Assembly: GCA_050011895.1 (NCBI GenBank)
Contig: JBEKIF010000027.1
Span: 17,584 to 81,583 of the forward strand
Length of the DNA stretch: 64,000 nucleotides
Direction of reading: 5' to 3'
DNA from: DATBGO01 sp050011895
GTDB lineage: Bacteria; Actinomycetota; Actinomycetes; Streptosporangiales; Streptosporangiaceae
Shown here: positions 15,193-25,078 of the stretch, one piece after another
Position numbering within the stretch: position 1 is the first letter of the stretch
How the letters are laid out: each line of letters starts with the position of its first letter
Program-made: the position numbers and the translations under genes
The notes under the pieces: generated by a model
What the model saw: the letters and a program-made list of their open reading frames with translations, nothing else
The model's database searches: none
Told to the model about the DNA's origin: nothing

Positions 15193-17163
15193 ATGCAGCT
15201 GGAGCTCAGTCAGGACGACGAGGCTGGATTCGGTCGGGTCCGGGTCCGGCTGCTGGACGGGTTCGGCGGCTGGCTGAAGGGGCGGCCCGGGCTCGACGAA
15301 GCGGCGGCGCACGATGCCACCGTCGACGCAGGCATCGCGCTGGACTGGAAGTTCGGTTACGGTGACGGCCACCTCGGCCGCTGGACCAGCGCCAACGTTG
15401 CGGAGTTCCTGCTCAGCTGGTGCCCGCGCAAGCTCAGCGTGTCGCAGGCGGACAGCGTGACCATCCCTGGCAGCATCGCCGCTTTTACTGACTACCTGGC
15501 GGCCGAGCGTCTCCTCGCGCCGGGATCGGCGTCTCCGGCGCGGCTGCGCGCTACTGCTACCGGCGCGGCCGGCGAGTTCGTCACGGCGATGGGAGACCCG
15601 GCCAACTTCGGGATGGCCAAGTCCATCTTCTCGGGCGCGCTCGCGGACGGAGCCGACCCCAGCGATCCGGCACAGCTGGATGGCTGGGTGACCAGGTTCA
15701 ACTCGCTCAGCGACGAAGACCGAAAGGCAGTCCTGCCCGACAGCGCGTTCTGGACCGGCGGTGCCGCGGACGGGAGGGCGCCGTCCTCAATGACGCTGCC
15801 TCCGGTGCCGCTGCCGCCGCCCGAGGCGGTCCAGGCGTCCGAGGCGGTCGCGCCGGTGCTGAGGATGTTTGCGGAGCTGGCTAGGTTCGCCGGTGCCGGT
15901 CGCCAGCTGACGCAGCGGGGGAACCTCACTATGGCCGACGCCCGGGCGCTGGTTCCGCTGCTCGGTAGCGGCGATGTGTTGGACGAGCGCATTGGCGGCC
16001 GCACGTTCAGGACGCGCAGCTCGGCTGAGCTGCCGATGCTGCATCTGGTCTTCACCTGGGCAAAAAAGGCCGGAATACTGCGCGTCCGGCACGGCAAGGT
16101 GCTCGCGACCAAGCGCGGCCTGGCACTGGCCGGGAACCCGGCCGCGGAGTTCGGCCGGGTCCTGGATGCGCTGCTGGCTGCGGGGCCGCTGACCGCACGG
16201 CGCATTCCCGGAGCGTGGCTGGACTGGCCGGAGGTCGACGAGCTGCTGGACAGCATGGTGCTGCACCTGCTCGTTCCGCCGTACGCAGGCCGGCGGCCGG
16301 TGCCTATCGTGAAGCTGGCCGAAGTGGCCACCGATGTAGTGCTCGGCACGTTCGTGTTCGACCGGCTCGCTGACGAGCACGTCGCCGGGCGGATCGGCTG
16401 GGACGTGGCCAGAATCGCGGACGCGCTCGAGCTGGCCGGCGTGCTGCGCCGCAGTTTCGCGGCCCAGCCGGAGCCCGAGGCGGGACAGCCTCTCCGGCCA
16501 GGCGGTGATGTAGAGCTCACCCCGGCCGGAGTAGCGGCCGTGCAGAAGCGGCTGCCCGCACTCGGGTATGACGTCCCGGTGTCCGGCCTGCTCGCCAGCG
16601 CCACGGCCGCCGAGCTGGTGGCCGGCCTTGATGCGGCGGACTCCGGCACGCTGACCGCTGAGGTCGATTCCTGGCTCGACCGCCGAACCCCTGAGCAGGC
16701 CGCGGCCGAGCTGGCCGCCGCCGTGGCGGAGCTGGCTGAGCCATCACTGCAGTACCTCGCGCTGGCGATGCTGACCGACCTCGGGCCCGAGCTGGCCGTC
16801 CCGCAGGTACGGCAGCTCGCCGAGAACCCGGCGTCGCGCGGCTTCGCGCTGTGCTGGCTCGCCGACAACGGGATGCTTGAGGTGCAGGCGCTGTACGACT
16901 CCGGGAACCCGGACAGCTTCGCCCAGGTGCTGTTCCAGCGGCTCGTCATGACTGACCCAGCCGGGATGCTGGGGACTCTGGCGCTGGCCGGCGACGACGA
17001 CCGGCAGGCCCGGCTGGCCACTGAGCTCGGCCTGTTGCCGGCGCCGTCGGCCGGATCCGTGCTGGAAGCGATCGGCGCCCACCACCCGGTCAGGCCCGTC
17101 GCCAAGGCGGCCCGCAAGGCCCTGTTCCTGCGGCGCTCGCGGGCCGCCGCGCGCCATCAGTAA
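15193..17163 (+). CDS. Large protein of unknown function
   Basis: 656 residues, codon use like its neighbours, no family I recognise. The N-terminal third has Trp-rich helical segments (GGWLKGRPG, LGRWTSANVAEFLLSWCPRKL). A Pro-rich linker lies near residue 205, the middle third is helical with possible winged-helix character, and from about residue 440 there are Ala/Leu/Glu-rich helical repeats resembling HEAT repeats. No signal peptide or membrane segment is seen, so it is probably cytoplasmic. It stands alone: methyltransferase divergent upstream, panB about 300 bp downstream. HEAT-type ends often bind protein partners; that is only inference. Confidence 0.75.
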   Translation: MQLELSQDDEAGFGRVRVRLLDGFGGWLKGRPGLDEAAAHDATVDAGIALDWKFGYGDGHLGRWTSANVAEFLLSWCPRKLSVSQADSVTIPGSIAAFTDYLAAERLLAPGSASPARLRATATGAAGEFVTAMGDPANFGMAKSIFSGALADGADPSDPAQLDGWVTRFNSLSDEDRKAVLPDSAFWTGGAADGRAPSSMTLPPVPLPPPEAVQASEAVAPVLRMFAELARFAGAGRQLTQRGNLTMADARALVPLLGSGDVLDERIGGRTFRTRSSAELPMLHLVFTWAKKAGILRVRHGKVLATKRGLALAGNPAAEFGRVLDALLAAGPLTARRIPGAWLDWPEVDELLDSMVLHLLVPPYAGRRPVPIVKLAEVATDVVLGTFVFDRLADEHVAGRIGWDVARIADALELAGVLRRSFAAQPEPEAGQPLRPGGDVELTPAGVAAVQKRLPALGYDVPVSGLLASATAAELVAGLDAADSGTLTAEVDSWLDRRTPEQAAAELAAAVAELAEPSLQYLALAMLTDLGPELAVPQVRQLAENPASRGFALCWLADNGMLEVQALYDSGNPDSFAQVLFQRLVMTDPAGMLGTLALAGDDDRQARLATELGLLPAPSAGSVLEAIGAHHPVRPVAKAARKALFLRRSRAAARHQ

Positions 17164-17420
17164 TGGCGTTCGACCCTGGGCCGGTAACGGCAACGTCTAG
17201 TTCAGGGCAGTTTGCCGGATGCCGAACAATACAGGTCATTGGCGGGCCATCACGTTGCTGGCAATTGGTCCCGACTGGCCAGTCCGTCCGAAACCAGGCG
17301 GCGAGCCTCAGCGGTCATCCGGGACTGGGTGGTGATCATCGAAACGGTTGCTGATCTCCTCGGTCAACGGTTGCTACGCGTACTTCCGTCCTGGCTGTGC
17401 CAGGCGCCAAGATGGACGAC

Positions 17421-17441
17421 GGCGCCAACCAAGGTGGCGCC
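17421..17441 (+). promoter_or_regulatory. Hairpin immediately upstream of the panB ribosome site
   Basis: Inverted repeat ggcgcca-accaagg-tggcgcc, with 7-bp perfect arms and a 7-nt loop, ending five bases before the GGGAGGA of panB. It could modulate translation; no known riboswitch class is recognised. Confidence 0.35.
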
Positions 17442-17458
17442 ACCAGGGAGGATGTGGG

Positions 17459-18286
17459 ATGTCCAGTGTGAGCGAGTGGCCTGCTGACCGGCGGATCACG
17501 GTCGTTGACTTGCAGGCGGCCACTGACCGGGGTGAGCGCTGGTCGATGCTGACGAGCTATGACACGCTGACCGCCGCGGTGTTCGAGCGGGCCGGCGTGC
17601 GCGCACTGCTGGTCGGGGATACCAGTGCGGAGATGGTCTTCGGCCATCATGAGACGTTGCCGGTGACCATGGATGAGCTGATCCCGATGGTCGCGGCGGT
17701 GGTGCGCGGGACGCGGCGGGCGCTGGTGGTAGCGGACCTGCCGTTCGGCAGCTATCAGGCAGGTCCGGAGGTGGCGCTGGCCAACGCGGTGCGGCATCTG
17801 AAGGAAGGCGGCGCCCAAGCCGTCAAACTGGAAGGAGGGCGCCGGGTCGTCCCGCAGGTCAGGGCGCTGGTGCGCGCGGGCATCCCGGTCATGGGCCATC
17901 TGGGGCTCACACCGCAAAGCGTCAATGTGCTAGGCGGGACGCGCCGGGTCCAGGGCCGGGGTGATGCCGGGGATGACCTGCTCGCCGACGCGCGCGCTTT
18001 GGAAAGTGCGGGCGCCTTCGCCGTTGTGCTGGAATCGGTGCCAGCAGGCCTGGGACGGCGGGTTTCCCGGGCATTGCGGATACCGACCGTCGGCATCGGC
18101 GCGGGCCCGGGCTGCGACGCGCAGATCATGGTCTGGCAGGACATGGCTGGGCTGACTGTTGGCCGCGTTCCGCGGTTCGTCCAGCGGTATGCCGACCTGG
18201 ACGACGTGCTGTTCAGCGCGGCCCATCGTTATGTGTCCGATGTCGCTGCTGGCCGCTACCCGGACGACGCGCATAGCTATGCGTGA
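17459..18286 (+). CDS. panB: 3-methyl-2-oxobutanoate hydroxymethyltransferase
   Basis: 275 residues, the normal PanB length. Catalyses transfer of a hydroxymethyl group from 5,10-methylene-THF to alpha-ketoisovalerate, the first committed step to pantothenate and CoA. Family strings: MLTSYDTLTAAVFERAGVRALLVGDT, GHETLPVTMDE-type metal loop (here HHETLPVTMDEL), LPFGSYQ, AVKLEGG and PVMGHLGLTPQSVN. The active-site Glu is in VLESVP. The ATG at 17459 has GGGAGGA just upstream; an earlier in-frame start gives a non-conserved extension. No other pantothenate genes are adjacent. Confidence 0.95.
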   Translation: MSSVSEWPADRRITVVDLQAATDRGERWSMLTSYDTLTAAVFERAGVRALLVGDTSAEMVFGHHETLPVTMDELIPMVAAVVRGTRRALVVADLPFGSYQAGPEVALANAVRHLKEGGAQAVKLEGGRRVVPQVRALVRAGIPVMGHLGLTPQSVNVLGGTRRVQGRGDAGDDLLADARALESAGAFAVVLESVPAGLGRRVSRALRIPTVGIGAGPGCDAQIMVWQDMAGLTVGRVPRFVQRYADLDDVLFSAAHRYVSDVAAGRYPDDAHSYA

Positions 18287-18356
18287 ATACCGGAGGCCTC
18301 ATGACCGCACGAACCAGCCCCGGGAAGAGGCTTGCTGACCTGGGATTTCACCTGGG

Positions 18357-18429
<73 letters not shown>

Positions 18430-18615
18430 TGACGGCACCTGGGCGTACAGCCAAGCTGACGCCAACCAGCGGCATCAAGCCTAGCCGGTCGTCAGCGAAT
18501 CGCGGGTGCCAGCGAGAGGGTAGGTCCCCGGGTCGTCAGCTGACGAACTCGTCGGCATGGCCAGGCCTATCGTGAGACTAGCTCGACAGCTCACAGCACA
18601 GTCAGGAGCAGTGCG

Positions 18616-19074
18616 GTGCAGGTTCAGGATGTCATGACCCAGGCGACTGTCACGGAGTCCGCCGCAGACAGCCTCCGCAGCGCGGCGGAGCGCATGTGGC
18701 GCCAGCAGACGGGCTCGCTGCTCGTCACCGACGGCGGCCAGCTCATCGGCATCATCACGGAACGGGACGTGCTCAGGGCGGTGGCATTCGGCGCCGATCC
18801 GGACCGCAGCTCGGTGGACGAGGTCATGACCGCCGAGGTATTCACGGTACGGCCCGACATGCCGCTTCAGGATGCTGCCAGGGAAATGGCAGCGCGATGG
18901 ATCCGGCACCTGCCTGTGGTGCAGGACGGCCAAGTGCTCGGCGTGGTCAGCATGCGTGATGTGACGGGGATCTTCGCCGCGCTGTCGCCGGGCAGGGTAA
19001 GCGTGGAGCACGAGTTCGACCAGCTAGTGCGAAAGCGCCGTCTTGCCAGGATCGAGCACGGCGACCTCGACTAG
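18616..19074 (+). CDS. Paired CBS-domain protein
   Basis: 152 residues holding two CBS motifs (about 8-60 and 75-125) and little else. The IITERDVLRAV and VVSMRDVTGIF ends are typical, and such Bateman modules sense adenine nucleotides or SAM. Free-standing pairs of this kind are common in actinobacteria. It starts at GTG 18616 with AGGAG seven bases upstream. No partner gene is adjacent, so its target is unknown. Confidence 0.88.
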   Translation: MQVQDVMTQATVTESAADSLRSAAERMWRQQTGSLLVTDGGQLIGIITERDVLRAVAFGADPDRSSVDEVMTAEVFTVRPDMPLQDAAREMAARWIRHLPVVQDGQVLGVVSMRDVTGIFAALSPGRVSVEHEFDQLVRKRRLARIEHGDLD

Positions 19075-19141
19075 CCGCGAGCGTACCGGGGGACGAGCCA
19101 AGAGCCGTCGGCAGCGGCCCGAAGTGATCTTCCGAGACCAT

Positions 19142-19209
19142 CTTGTACCGGATTTGGTGGGGAAAACGGTGACGAATGTCCGAAATATACCCACCAAATC
19201 CGGTACAAG
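19142..19209. repeat. Perfect 20-bp inverted repeat with a 28-nt loop
   Basis: cttgtaccggatttggtggg at 19142-19161 is exactly complementary to 19190-19209. The loop and flanks (to about 19270) are AT-rich compared with the rest of the window. It lies 68 bp past the CBS gene stop. It could be a terminator-like hairpin, a small non-autonomous mobile element, or a protein-binding site. Confidence 0.85.
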
Positions 19210-19313
19210 CTAGATGATCTTGTCAGAAAGCTGGAATGTATCGATCGTTTAATGCCTGTTTACGAATTATGTCGCATTCAGGCGTGCGCTTGGCAGGCCG
19301 ACGCGGCAAACCC

Positions 19314-19440
19314 AGCGCGGCACGGCGAGCGCGGCACGGCGAGCGCGGCACGGCGAGCGCGGCAGGCCGACGGGGCAACGCCAGCGCGGCAACGCCAGCG
19401 CGGCAGGTCGACGCGGCAAGGCGAGCGCGGCAAAGGCCGA
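19314..19440. repeat. 14-bp G+C-rich tandem repeat
   Basis: About nine degenerate units of agcgcggcacggcg (units 19314-19327, 19328-19341 and 19342-19355 are identical; later ones vary by a few bases or one deletion). It fills the space before the 3' end of the MTA phosphorylase gene. No credible gene lies in it. Confidence 0.85.
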
Positions 19441-19463
19441 CGTGCTAGGCCGACGAGGATGGG

Positions 19464-20270
19464 TCAGGGCAGATCTATCGGCAGTGGCAGGTCATCTAGA
19501 GCCTGCGGGCACGGACAGGCGCGTTCCCCGGGCAGGCCCTCGATGATCTTCATGAGCAGGTCCCGCAGCCGCGGCAGGTTTCCGGCGAACGCGCGGAACA
19601 CTTCTGCGTGCGTTACCCCCTCCCCCGCCTCGACGCCCGCATCGGTGTCCGTCACCAGCGCGATGGTCGTATAGCAAAGCGCAAGCTCACGCGCGAGCAC
19701 CGCTTCAGGGTGACCGGTCATGCCCACCAGGGTCCAGCCCTGCAAGGCATACCAGTGCGACTCGGCCCTGGTGGAGAACCGCGGGCCGCCGATGACCACC
19801 AGCGTTCCTGACTCGGCCGGCTGCCAGCCCGCCGCCCGCGCTGTCGCTATCGCCACCGAACGGCCGACCGGGCAGTAGGGGTCAGCGAACTGGACATGCA
19901 CCGCCGCGCCCTCGTCGTAGTAGGTCTGTGCCCGGCCGCCGGTCCGGTCCACAAGCTGATCGGGGATGGCCAGCGTGCCCGGCCCGTAGGCGGAGGTCAG
20001 GGAGCCGACCGCGCTAGGCGCGAGCACCTGGCGGACGCCGACGGAGCGAAGCGCCCACAGGTTCGCGCGATACGGGATGCGATGCGGCGGGAAACGGTGA
20101 TCACGGCCGTGCCGCGGCAGGAACGCCACCCGCCGCCCGGCCACTTCGCCGATCACCAGCGGGTCGCTCGGCGGCCCGAACGGCGTCTCGACCGTCAGCT
20201 CGTCGGCGGAGTCAAGGAACTCATAGAGGCCCGACCCGCCGATGACACCGATGCTGGCCAGGTCGGCCAC
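19464..20270 (-). CDS. mtnP: S-methyl-5'-thioadenosine / purine nucleoside phosphorylase
   Basis: 268-residue phosphorylase of the PNP/MTAP family, which cleaves methylthioadenosine (or a purine nucleoside) with phosphate, the first step of methionine salvage. Recognisable segments: IGVIGGSGLYEFL, PRHGRDHRFPPHRIPYRANLWAL (phosphate site), IPDQLVDRT, GGPRFSTRAES and LVGMTGHPEAVLARE. The specificity pocket has MTG-HPE rather than the MTN-PE of eukaryotic MTAPs, so the exact purine substrate is uncertain. The FmdB-type gene ends 7 bp upstream on the same strand, so the two are probably cotranscribed. Confidence 0.9.
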   Translation of the reverse strand: MADLASIGVIGGSGLYEFLDSADELTVETPFGPPSDPLVIGEVAGRRVAFLPRHGRDHRFPPHRIPYRANLWALRSVGVRQVLAPSAVGSLTSAYGPGTLAIPDQLVDRTGGRAQTYYDEGAAVHVQFADPYCPVGRSVAIATARAAGWQPAESGTLVVIGGPRFSTRAESHWYALQGWTLVGMTGHPEAVLARELALCYTTIALVTDTDAGVEAGEGVTHAEVFRAFAGNLPRLRDLLMKIIEGLPGERACPCPQALDDLPLPIDLP

Positions 20271-20276
20271 GGTAGC

Positions 20277-20747
20277 TCAGGCGACCTTCGAACCAGACGA
20301 CGAGCGGGCGGACGACGAGGACCCTGAGGAAGACGACGAGCCAGACGAGGACGAGCCAGACGAGGACGAGCCGGACGAGCCCGCGCCAGCAGACTTGCTG
20401 CCGGTCTTGTCCCCCGACGACGACCCGCCGTCGCCGGAGCCTGATCCGCCGGAGCCTGATCCGCCGGAGCCTGATCCGCCGGAGCCTGATCCGCCGGAGC
20501 CGTCCGCCTCCGACTTCGACCCGCCGGAGCCGTTAGCGGCAGCCCGGCTGACCTCGGCGCCGTTGTGGCCCTTGCGGCTGTCCGTTCGGTAGAAGCCCGA
20601 GCCCTTGAAGACGATGCCTACCGCCGAGAAGACCTTTCGGAGCCTGCCGCCGCAAGACGAGCAAACCGACAACGGCTCATCGGTGAAGCTCTGCACCACC
20701 TCGAGCCGCTCTGCGCAATCGGTGCAGGCGTACTGGTAGGTCGGCAC
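20277..20747 (-). CDS. FmdB-family zinc-ribbon protein with long Ser/Gly tail
   Basis: 156 residues starting with the GTG at 20747, which has AGGAGGA just upstream. Residues 1 to about 60 are an FmdB-type zinc ribbon: PTYQYACTDC and CSSCGG give two Cys pairs, followed by FKGSGFYRTD. The rest is a low-complexity Gly/Ser tail; its middle is encoded by the 15-bp tandem repeat at 20433-20507. FmdB-like proteins are widespread, with role unproven, possibly regulatory. Likely in an operon with the MTA phosphorylase gene. Confidence 0.85.
   Translation of the reverse strand: MPTYQYACTDCAERLEVVQSFTDEPLSVCSSCGGRLRKVFSAVGIVFKGSGFYRTDSRKGHNGAEVSRAAANGSGGSKSEADGSGGSGSGGSGSGGSGSGGSGSGDGGSSSGDKTGSKSAGAGSSGSSSSGSSSSGSSSSSGSSSSARSSSGSKVA
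20433..20507. repeat. 15-bp tandem repeat in the FmdB-like gene
   Basis: Four identical units gccggagcctgatcc from 20433 to 20492, then a degenerate fifth. On the coding strand each gives a GSGSG-type pentapeptide. Confidence 0.85.
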
Positions 20748-20804
20748 TGTTCCTCCTCGCGGCGTTAGCACTCGCCACCGTCAACTGCTAAATGGTAGCA
20801 ACCG

Positions 20805-21422
20805 CTACGGCAGCCTGATGATTCCTTGGGCCGGCTGCGCGACAAGCCGAACTGGCTGGTCATGCTCGCCTGCCGGGATCTCATCGAGCAACTCGCCATC
20901 GTAGAGCAGCGCGATCGTCGGTACCGCGCCGCCAACGCGTGCCAGCGCGCGATCGTAGGAACCGCCGCCCCTGCCGAGCCGGTAACCTCGCCGGTCTGCG
21001 GCTAGCGCCGGGACGATCACCAGGTCAGCGCTGGCGATCGCGGCCGCGCCGCGCGGCGGTTCGGCAGGCTCGAGCAGACCGCGGGGCCCGGCTGCGACCG
21101 AGTCCGGGCCCTCATACGACGCCCAGTCCAGGTCATTGTCCGGGCGCAGCAGCGGCAGCAGCACATATGCGCCGCGCTTCCAGAGCGCGTACACGAGCCT
21201 GCGGGTTTCCGGTTCGGTCCCGATCGAGAGGTATGCCGCGACCGTGCCGGCCATCTGCGTCTCGGGAAGAGACAGCACGGCGTCGCGCAGCAGCCGGCCG
21301 GCCTCGGACCGCTCATCATCGCGCAACGCCGCGCGCCCGGCGGAAAGGCTCGCGCGCAGCGCCGCCTTCGCCGACCGCAGATCGGCGTCGGCTCGGCCGT
21401 CACCGGGAACGTCACCGGGCAT
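20805..21422 (-). CDS. 5-formyltetrahydrofolate cyclo-ligase
   Basis: 205 residues of the MTHFS family: ATP-dependent conversion of 5-formyl-THF to 5,10-methenyl-THF. Typical segments: AKAALRASLSAGRAAL, VAAYLSIGTEPET, and near the C-terminus DLVIVPALAADRRGYRLGRGGGSYDRALA, which holds the ATP/substrate loop. Divergent from galU, a pairing common in actinobacteria. The ATG at 21422 is used. Confidence 0.92.
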   Translation of the reverse strand: MPGDVPGDGRADADLRSAKAALRASLSAGRAALRDDERSEAGRLLRDAVLSLPETQMAGTVAAYLSIGTEPETRRLVYALWKRGAYVLLPLLRPDNDLDWASYEGPDSVAAGPRGLLEPAEPPRGAAAIASADLVIVPALAADRRGYRLGRGGGSYDRALARVGGAVPTIALLYDGELLDEIPAGEHDQPVRLVAQPAQGIIRLP

Positions 21423-21817
21423 GGGCAGCGTGCACCTCCCCGGCAGAGACTAGCGCCGCGGCCGTGCGCGCGTAACTGCTCCGAGCCTGGGTAGCTGCCT
21501 GCCAGGGCCGTAACTTCTGGCGAGGGAGGGTAGCCGACGGCAGGGAACCGTAGCCGGCGGCCAAGGCCGGCAACCGGCGGCAAGGCCGTAGCTGGATGCC
21601 GGGAAATAGCCGGCCGTGGGCCGTGGGCCGTGAGCCGCCGGCCGGCCGTGAGCCGTGCGCCGTGGGCCTGCCGTGGCGTTAGCTGAGACGCAGCCAGTGG
21701 ACCGACCGTGTCCGGCTGGATGGCATACTCAAGGTTTCGCCGGGTTGATCGCACCGGCCGAACAAGGGTGGAATGAGCAGATCACCGACATTTATCCAGG
21801 CAGGTGGACTCTTCGGC
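21423..21817. other. 395-bp intergenic region with short G+C-rich repeats
   Basis: Divergent promoter space of the cyclo-ligase and galU genes. From about 21500 to 21680 it is built of imperfect ggccgtg/gtagccgg-type 7-10 bp repeats (densest 21611-21675). No gene, RNA or riboswitch is recognised. The 21720-21770 stretch is less repetitive and probably holds the galU promoter. Confidence 0.6.
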
Positions 21818-22738
<921 letters not shown>

Positions 22739-22772
22739 GCCCGGCCGTCACGCGCCCGGCCAGCCCCGGCGA

Positions 22773-24032
22773 GTGAGCGATCAGCCTCCGATGACGACCG
22801 CAGCACCCAGTGGCCAGGCCGCCTTGGAACCCGTCGACACCTACCTCGGGGCCGTGCTGTCGGCGATCCGCCCGCTCGCCGCGCGCGAGCTCAGCCTCGC
22901 CGAGGCCGACGGAGCCGTGCTCACCAGCGACGTCGCCGCCGAGTGGCCGCTGCCGCCGTTCGACAACTCGGCGATGGACGGGTACGCGGTGCTCGCCGCC
23001 GAGGTGGCCACGGCCAGCCAGGATGCCCCGGTTACGCTGCCGGTCCGGGATGCGGTGCCGGCCGGTGACACCAGGGCGCACCGGCTGGTCCCTGGCAGCT
23101 GCCTGCGGATCATGACCGGCGCGCTGCTGCCCGCCGGCGCCGACGCGATAGTGCCGGTGGAATGGACCGACGGCGGCACCGACCAGGTGGCGATCCGCCA
23201 GCCGGCCGCCGCGGGCAACGCGATCAAGCGGGCCGGCGACGACGCGGTCCCCGGCGACGTGCTGCTGCCCGCCGGGACGCGGCTCGGCCCGGCCGCGATC
23301 GGGCTGCTCGCCGCGGCTGGCCACGGCACCGTCCTGGCCCGCCCGCGGCCGCGGATCACCGTGATCTCGACGGGAAACGAGCTAGCGGAGCCGGGCACCC
23401 CGGTCGTGCCCGGCCAGATCTGGGAGTCCAACAGCGTCATGCTGGCGGCCGCCGCCCGCCAGCTCGGCTGCCCGGCCCGTCGCTATCCGATCGTGCCGGA
23501 CGACACCGACGCGCTGCTGGCCGCGATCGAGGACGCCATGGCGGCCGCCGACCTGCTGGTGACCAGCGGGGGCGTCAGCATGGGCGGTGAGCACGACGTG
23601 GTCAAGGCGGCGCTGCGGCGACTGGGCACGGTCCGGTTCACGAAGGTGGCGATGCAGCCGGGGATGCCGCAGGGCTTCGGCGTGGTCGGCGAGCACGCCA
23701 TCCCGCTGTTCACGCTGCCCGGAAACCCGGTCAGTGCGTTTGTCTCGTTTCAGCTGTTTGTCAGGCCCGCGGTTGATGCCCTGCAAGACGTGGAGCCTAA
23801 ACGGTTGCCTGGCGCCCGTGCCGTTCTCACGGCGCCGGTCCGCTCCCCGGCAGGAAAGCGTTCCTTCCTGCGCGGGATTCTCGATCCTGAGAGCGGGACG
23901 GTGCGACCGGTCCTCGGCCAGGCCTCGCATCAGCTTGCCTCCCTGGCGAAGGCTAACGCCCTTATCATCGTTAAGGAGCGGTCTACCGAGATGGCCGAGG
24001 GCGAGATCGCTGATGTGCTGGAGCTGCCATGA
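22773..24032 (+). CDS. moeA: Molybdopterin molybdenumtransferase MoeA / gephyrin-like Glp
   Basis: 419 residues. MoeA-type signatures: PLPPFDNSAMDGYAV, RIMTGALLPAGADAIVPVE, STGNELAEPG, TSGGVSMGGEHDVVK and LPGNPVSAFVSF. Catalyses molybdate insertion into adenylated molybdopterin. The start is GTG 22773 or ATG 22791; neither has a strong ribosome site. It overlaps moaC by 4 bp. In corynebacteria a MoeA paralogue next to a SepX/GlpR membrane protein works in cell division; the sepX gene at 26417 makes that role possible here too. Sequence alone does not separate the two functions. Confidence 0.92.
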   Translation: MSDQPPMTTAAPSGQAALEPVDTYLGAVLSAIRPLAARELSLAEADGAVLTSDVAAEWPLPPFDNSAMDGYAVLAAEVATASQDAPVTLPVRDAVPAGDTRAHRLVPGSCLRIMTGALLPAGADAIVPVEWTDGGTDQVAIRQPAAAGNAIKRAGDDAVPGDVLLPAGTRLGPAAIGLLAAAGHGTVLARPRPRITVISTGNELAEPGTPVVPGQIWESNSVMLAAAARQLGCPARRYPIVPDDTDALLAAIEDAMAAADLLVTSGGVSMGGEHDVVKAALRRLGTVRFTKVAMQPGMPQGFGVVGEHAIPLFTLPGNPVSAFVSFQLFVRPAVDALQDVEPKRLPGARAVLTAPVRSPAGKRSFLRGILDPESGTVRPVLGQASHQLASLAKANALIIVKERSTEMAEGEIADVLELP

Positions 24033-24520
24033 ACGAGGCCGCTGACCAGCCCCGCCAGCTGACCCACCTGGATGCCGCGGGCCGGGCCCTGATGGTCGAT
24101 GTCACGAGCAAGGACGTGACCAGCCGCCAGGCGCGGGCGTCGGGGCGGGTGCTCTTGTCCCCCGCGGCGGTGGCCGCGCTGCGGGACGGCACCGTGCCCA
24201 AGGGCGACGCGCTCGCGGTCGCGCGGATCGCCGGTATCCAGGGCGCCAAGCGGACCCCGGACCTGGTGCCGCTCTGCCACCCGATCGGGCTGCACGCGGT
24301 GATCGTCGAGGCGGAGGTGCATGACGACGGGGTCCGCATCGTGGCCACCACCCGCACCGCGGACCGGACCGGCGTCGAGATGGAGGCGCTGACCGCGGTC
24401 GCCGTCGGCGCGCTCGCGCTGGTCGACATGATCAAGGCGATCGACCCGGCGGCAGTGATCAGCGACATCCGGGTCGAGGAGAAGTCCGGCGGCCGGACAG
24501 GGACCTGGACGAGACCGTGA
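24029..24520 (+). CDS. moaC: Cyclic pyranopterin monophosphate synthase
   Basis: 163 residues, normal MoaC length. Forms cyclic pyranopterin monophosphate from the MoaA product in molybdenum-cofactor synthesis. Signatures: LTHLDAAGRALMVDVTSKDVTSRQA, AGIQGAKRTPDLVPLCHPI, and GVEMEALTAVAVGALALVDMIKAID with DIRVEEKSGG. Overlaps moeA by 4 bp (ATGA) and mogA by 4 bp, so the three are translationally coupled. No moaA is in the window. Confidence 0.96.
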   Translation: MNEAADQPRQLTHLDAAGRALMVDVTSKDVTSRQARASGRVLLSPAAVAALRDGTVPKGDALAVARIAGIQGAKRTPDLVPLCHPIGLHAVIVEAEVHDDGVRIVATTRTADRTGVEMEALTAVAVGALALVDMIKAIDPAAVISDIRVEEKSGGRTGTWTRP

Positions 24521-25032
24521 TCAAGGCGCTGGCCGTCACCATCTCCAACCGGGCCGCCGCCGGTGTCTACGCCGACCGGTCCGGCCCGGTGCTCGCCGGG
24601 TTGCTGCGCGACGCCGGCTGCGAGGTCGACGGACCGGCGGTGATCCCGGACGGCGATGCCGTCGAGACCGCGCTGCGGGACGCGGTCGCTGCCGGCTACG
24701 ACGTCGTGGTGACCACCGGCGGGACCGGGCTGACGCCCGGCGACGTCACCCCGGAGATGACCAGGAGGGTGATCGGCAGGGAGATCCCCGGGATCGCCGA
24801 GGCGATCAGGGCGGCAGGTACGGCGGCCGGGGTCCCGGCGGCGATGTTGTCGCGGGGGCTAGCCGGGCTGGCCGACCGCACGCTCATCGTCAACCTGCCG
24901 GGCTCAACGGGCGGGGTCAGGGACGGCATGACGGTGCTGTCCGCGGTGCTGCCGCACGCCGTCGATCAGGCCGCGGGGGGCGACCATCGGAGGCCAGGGG
25001 AAGCAACCGGAGTATTTGATCCACATTCATAA
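24517..25032 (+). CDS. mogA: Molybdopterin adenylyltransferase (MogA/MoaB family)
   Basis: 171 residues, GTG start overlapping the moaC stop by 4 bp. Adenylates molybdopterin before MoeA-dependent metal insertion. Signature strings: ITISNRAAAGVYADRSGP-type start (here VTISNRAAAG), VVTTGGTGLTPGDVTPE, ALSRG-like AMLSRGLAGL and LIVNLPGSTGGVRDGM. Third gene of the moe/moa operon. Confidence 0.93.
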   Translation: MIKALAVTISNRAAAGVYADRSGPVLAGLLRDAGCEVDGPAVIPDGDAVETALRDAVAAGYDVVVTTGGTGLTPGDVTPEMTRRVIGREIPGIAEAIRAAGTAAGVPAAMLSRGLAGLADRTLIVNLPGSTGGVRDGMTVLSAVLPHAVDQAAGGDHRRPGEATGVFDPHS

Positions 25033-25078
25033 TCCGACCGAATAGCGCGGCGGCCGGTTACCGGGGAATGATGGTGGC

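Noticed and set aside
17164..17340. Possible riboswitch upstream of panB
   Set aside because: Only one simple hairpin close to the ribosome site is seen; no conserved core of a known riboswitch class.
19314..19440. Repeat array as a possible CRISPR
   Set aside because: 14-bp units adjoin without spacers and drift; no cas genes anywhere in the window.
20242..20592. Acidic Glu/Asp/Pro-rich frame on the plus strand
   Set aside because: Antisense shadow of the Gly/Ser tail of the FmdB-like gene.
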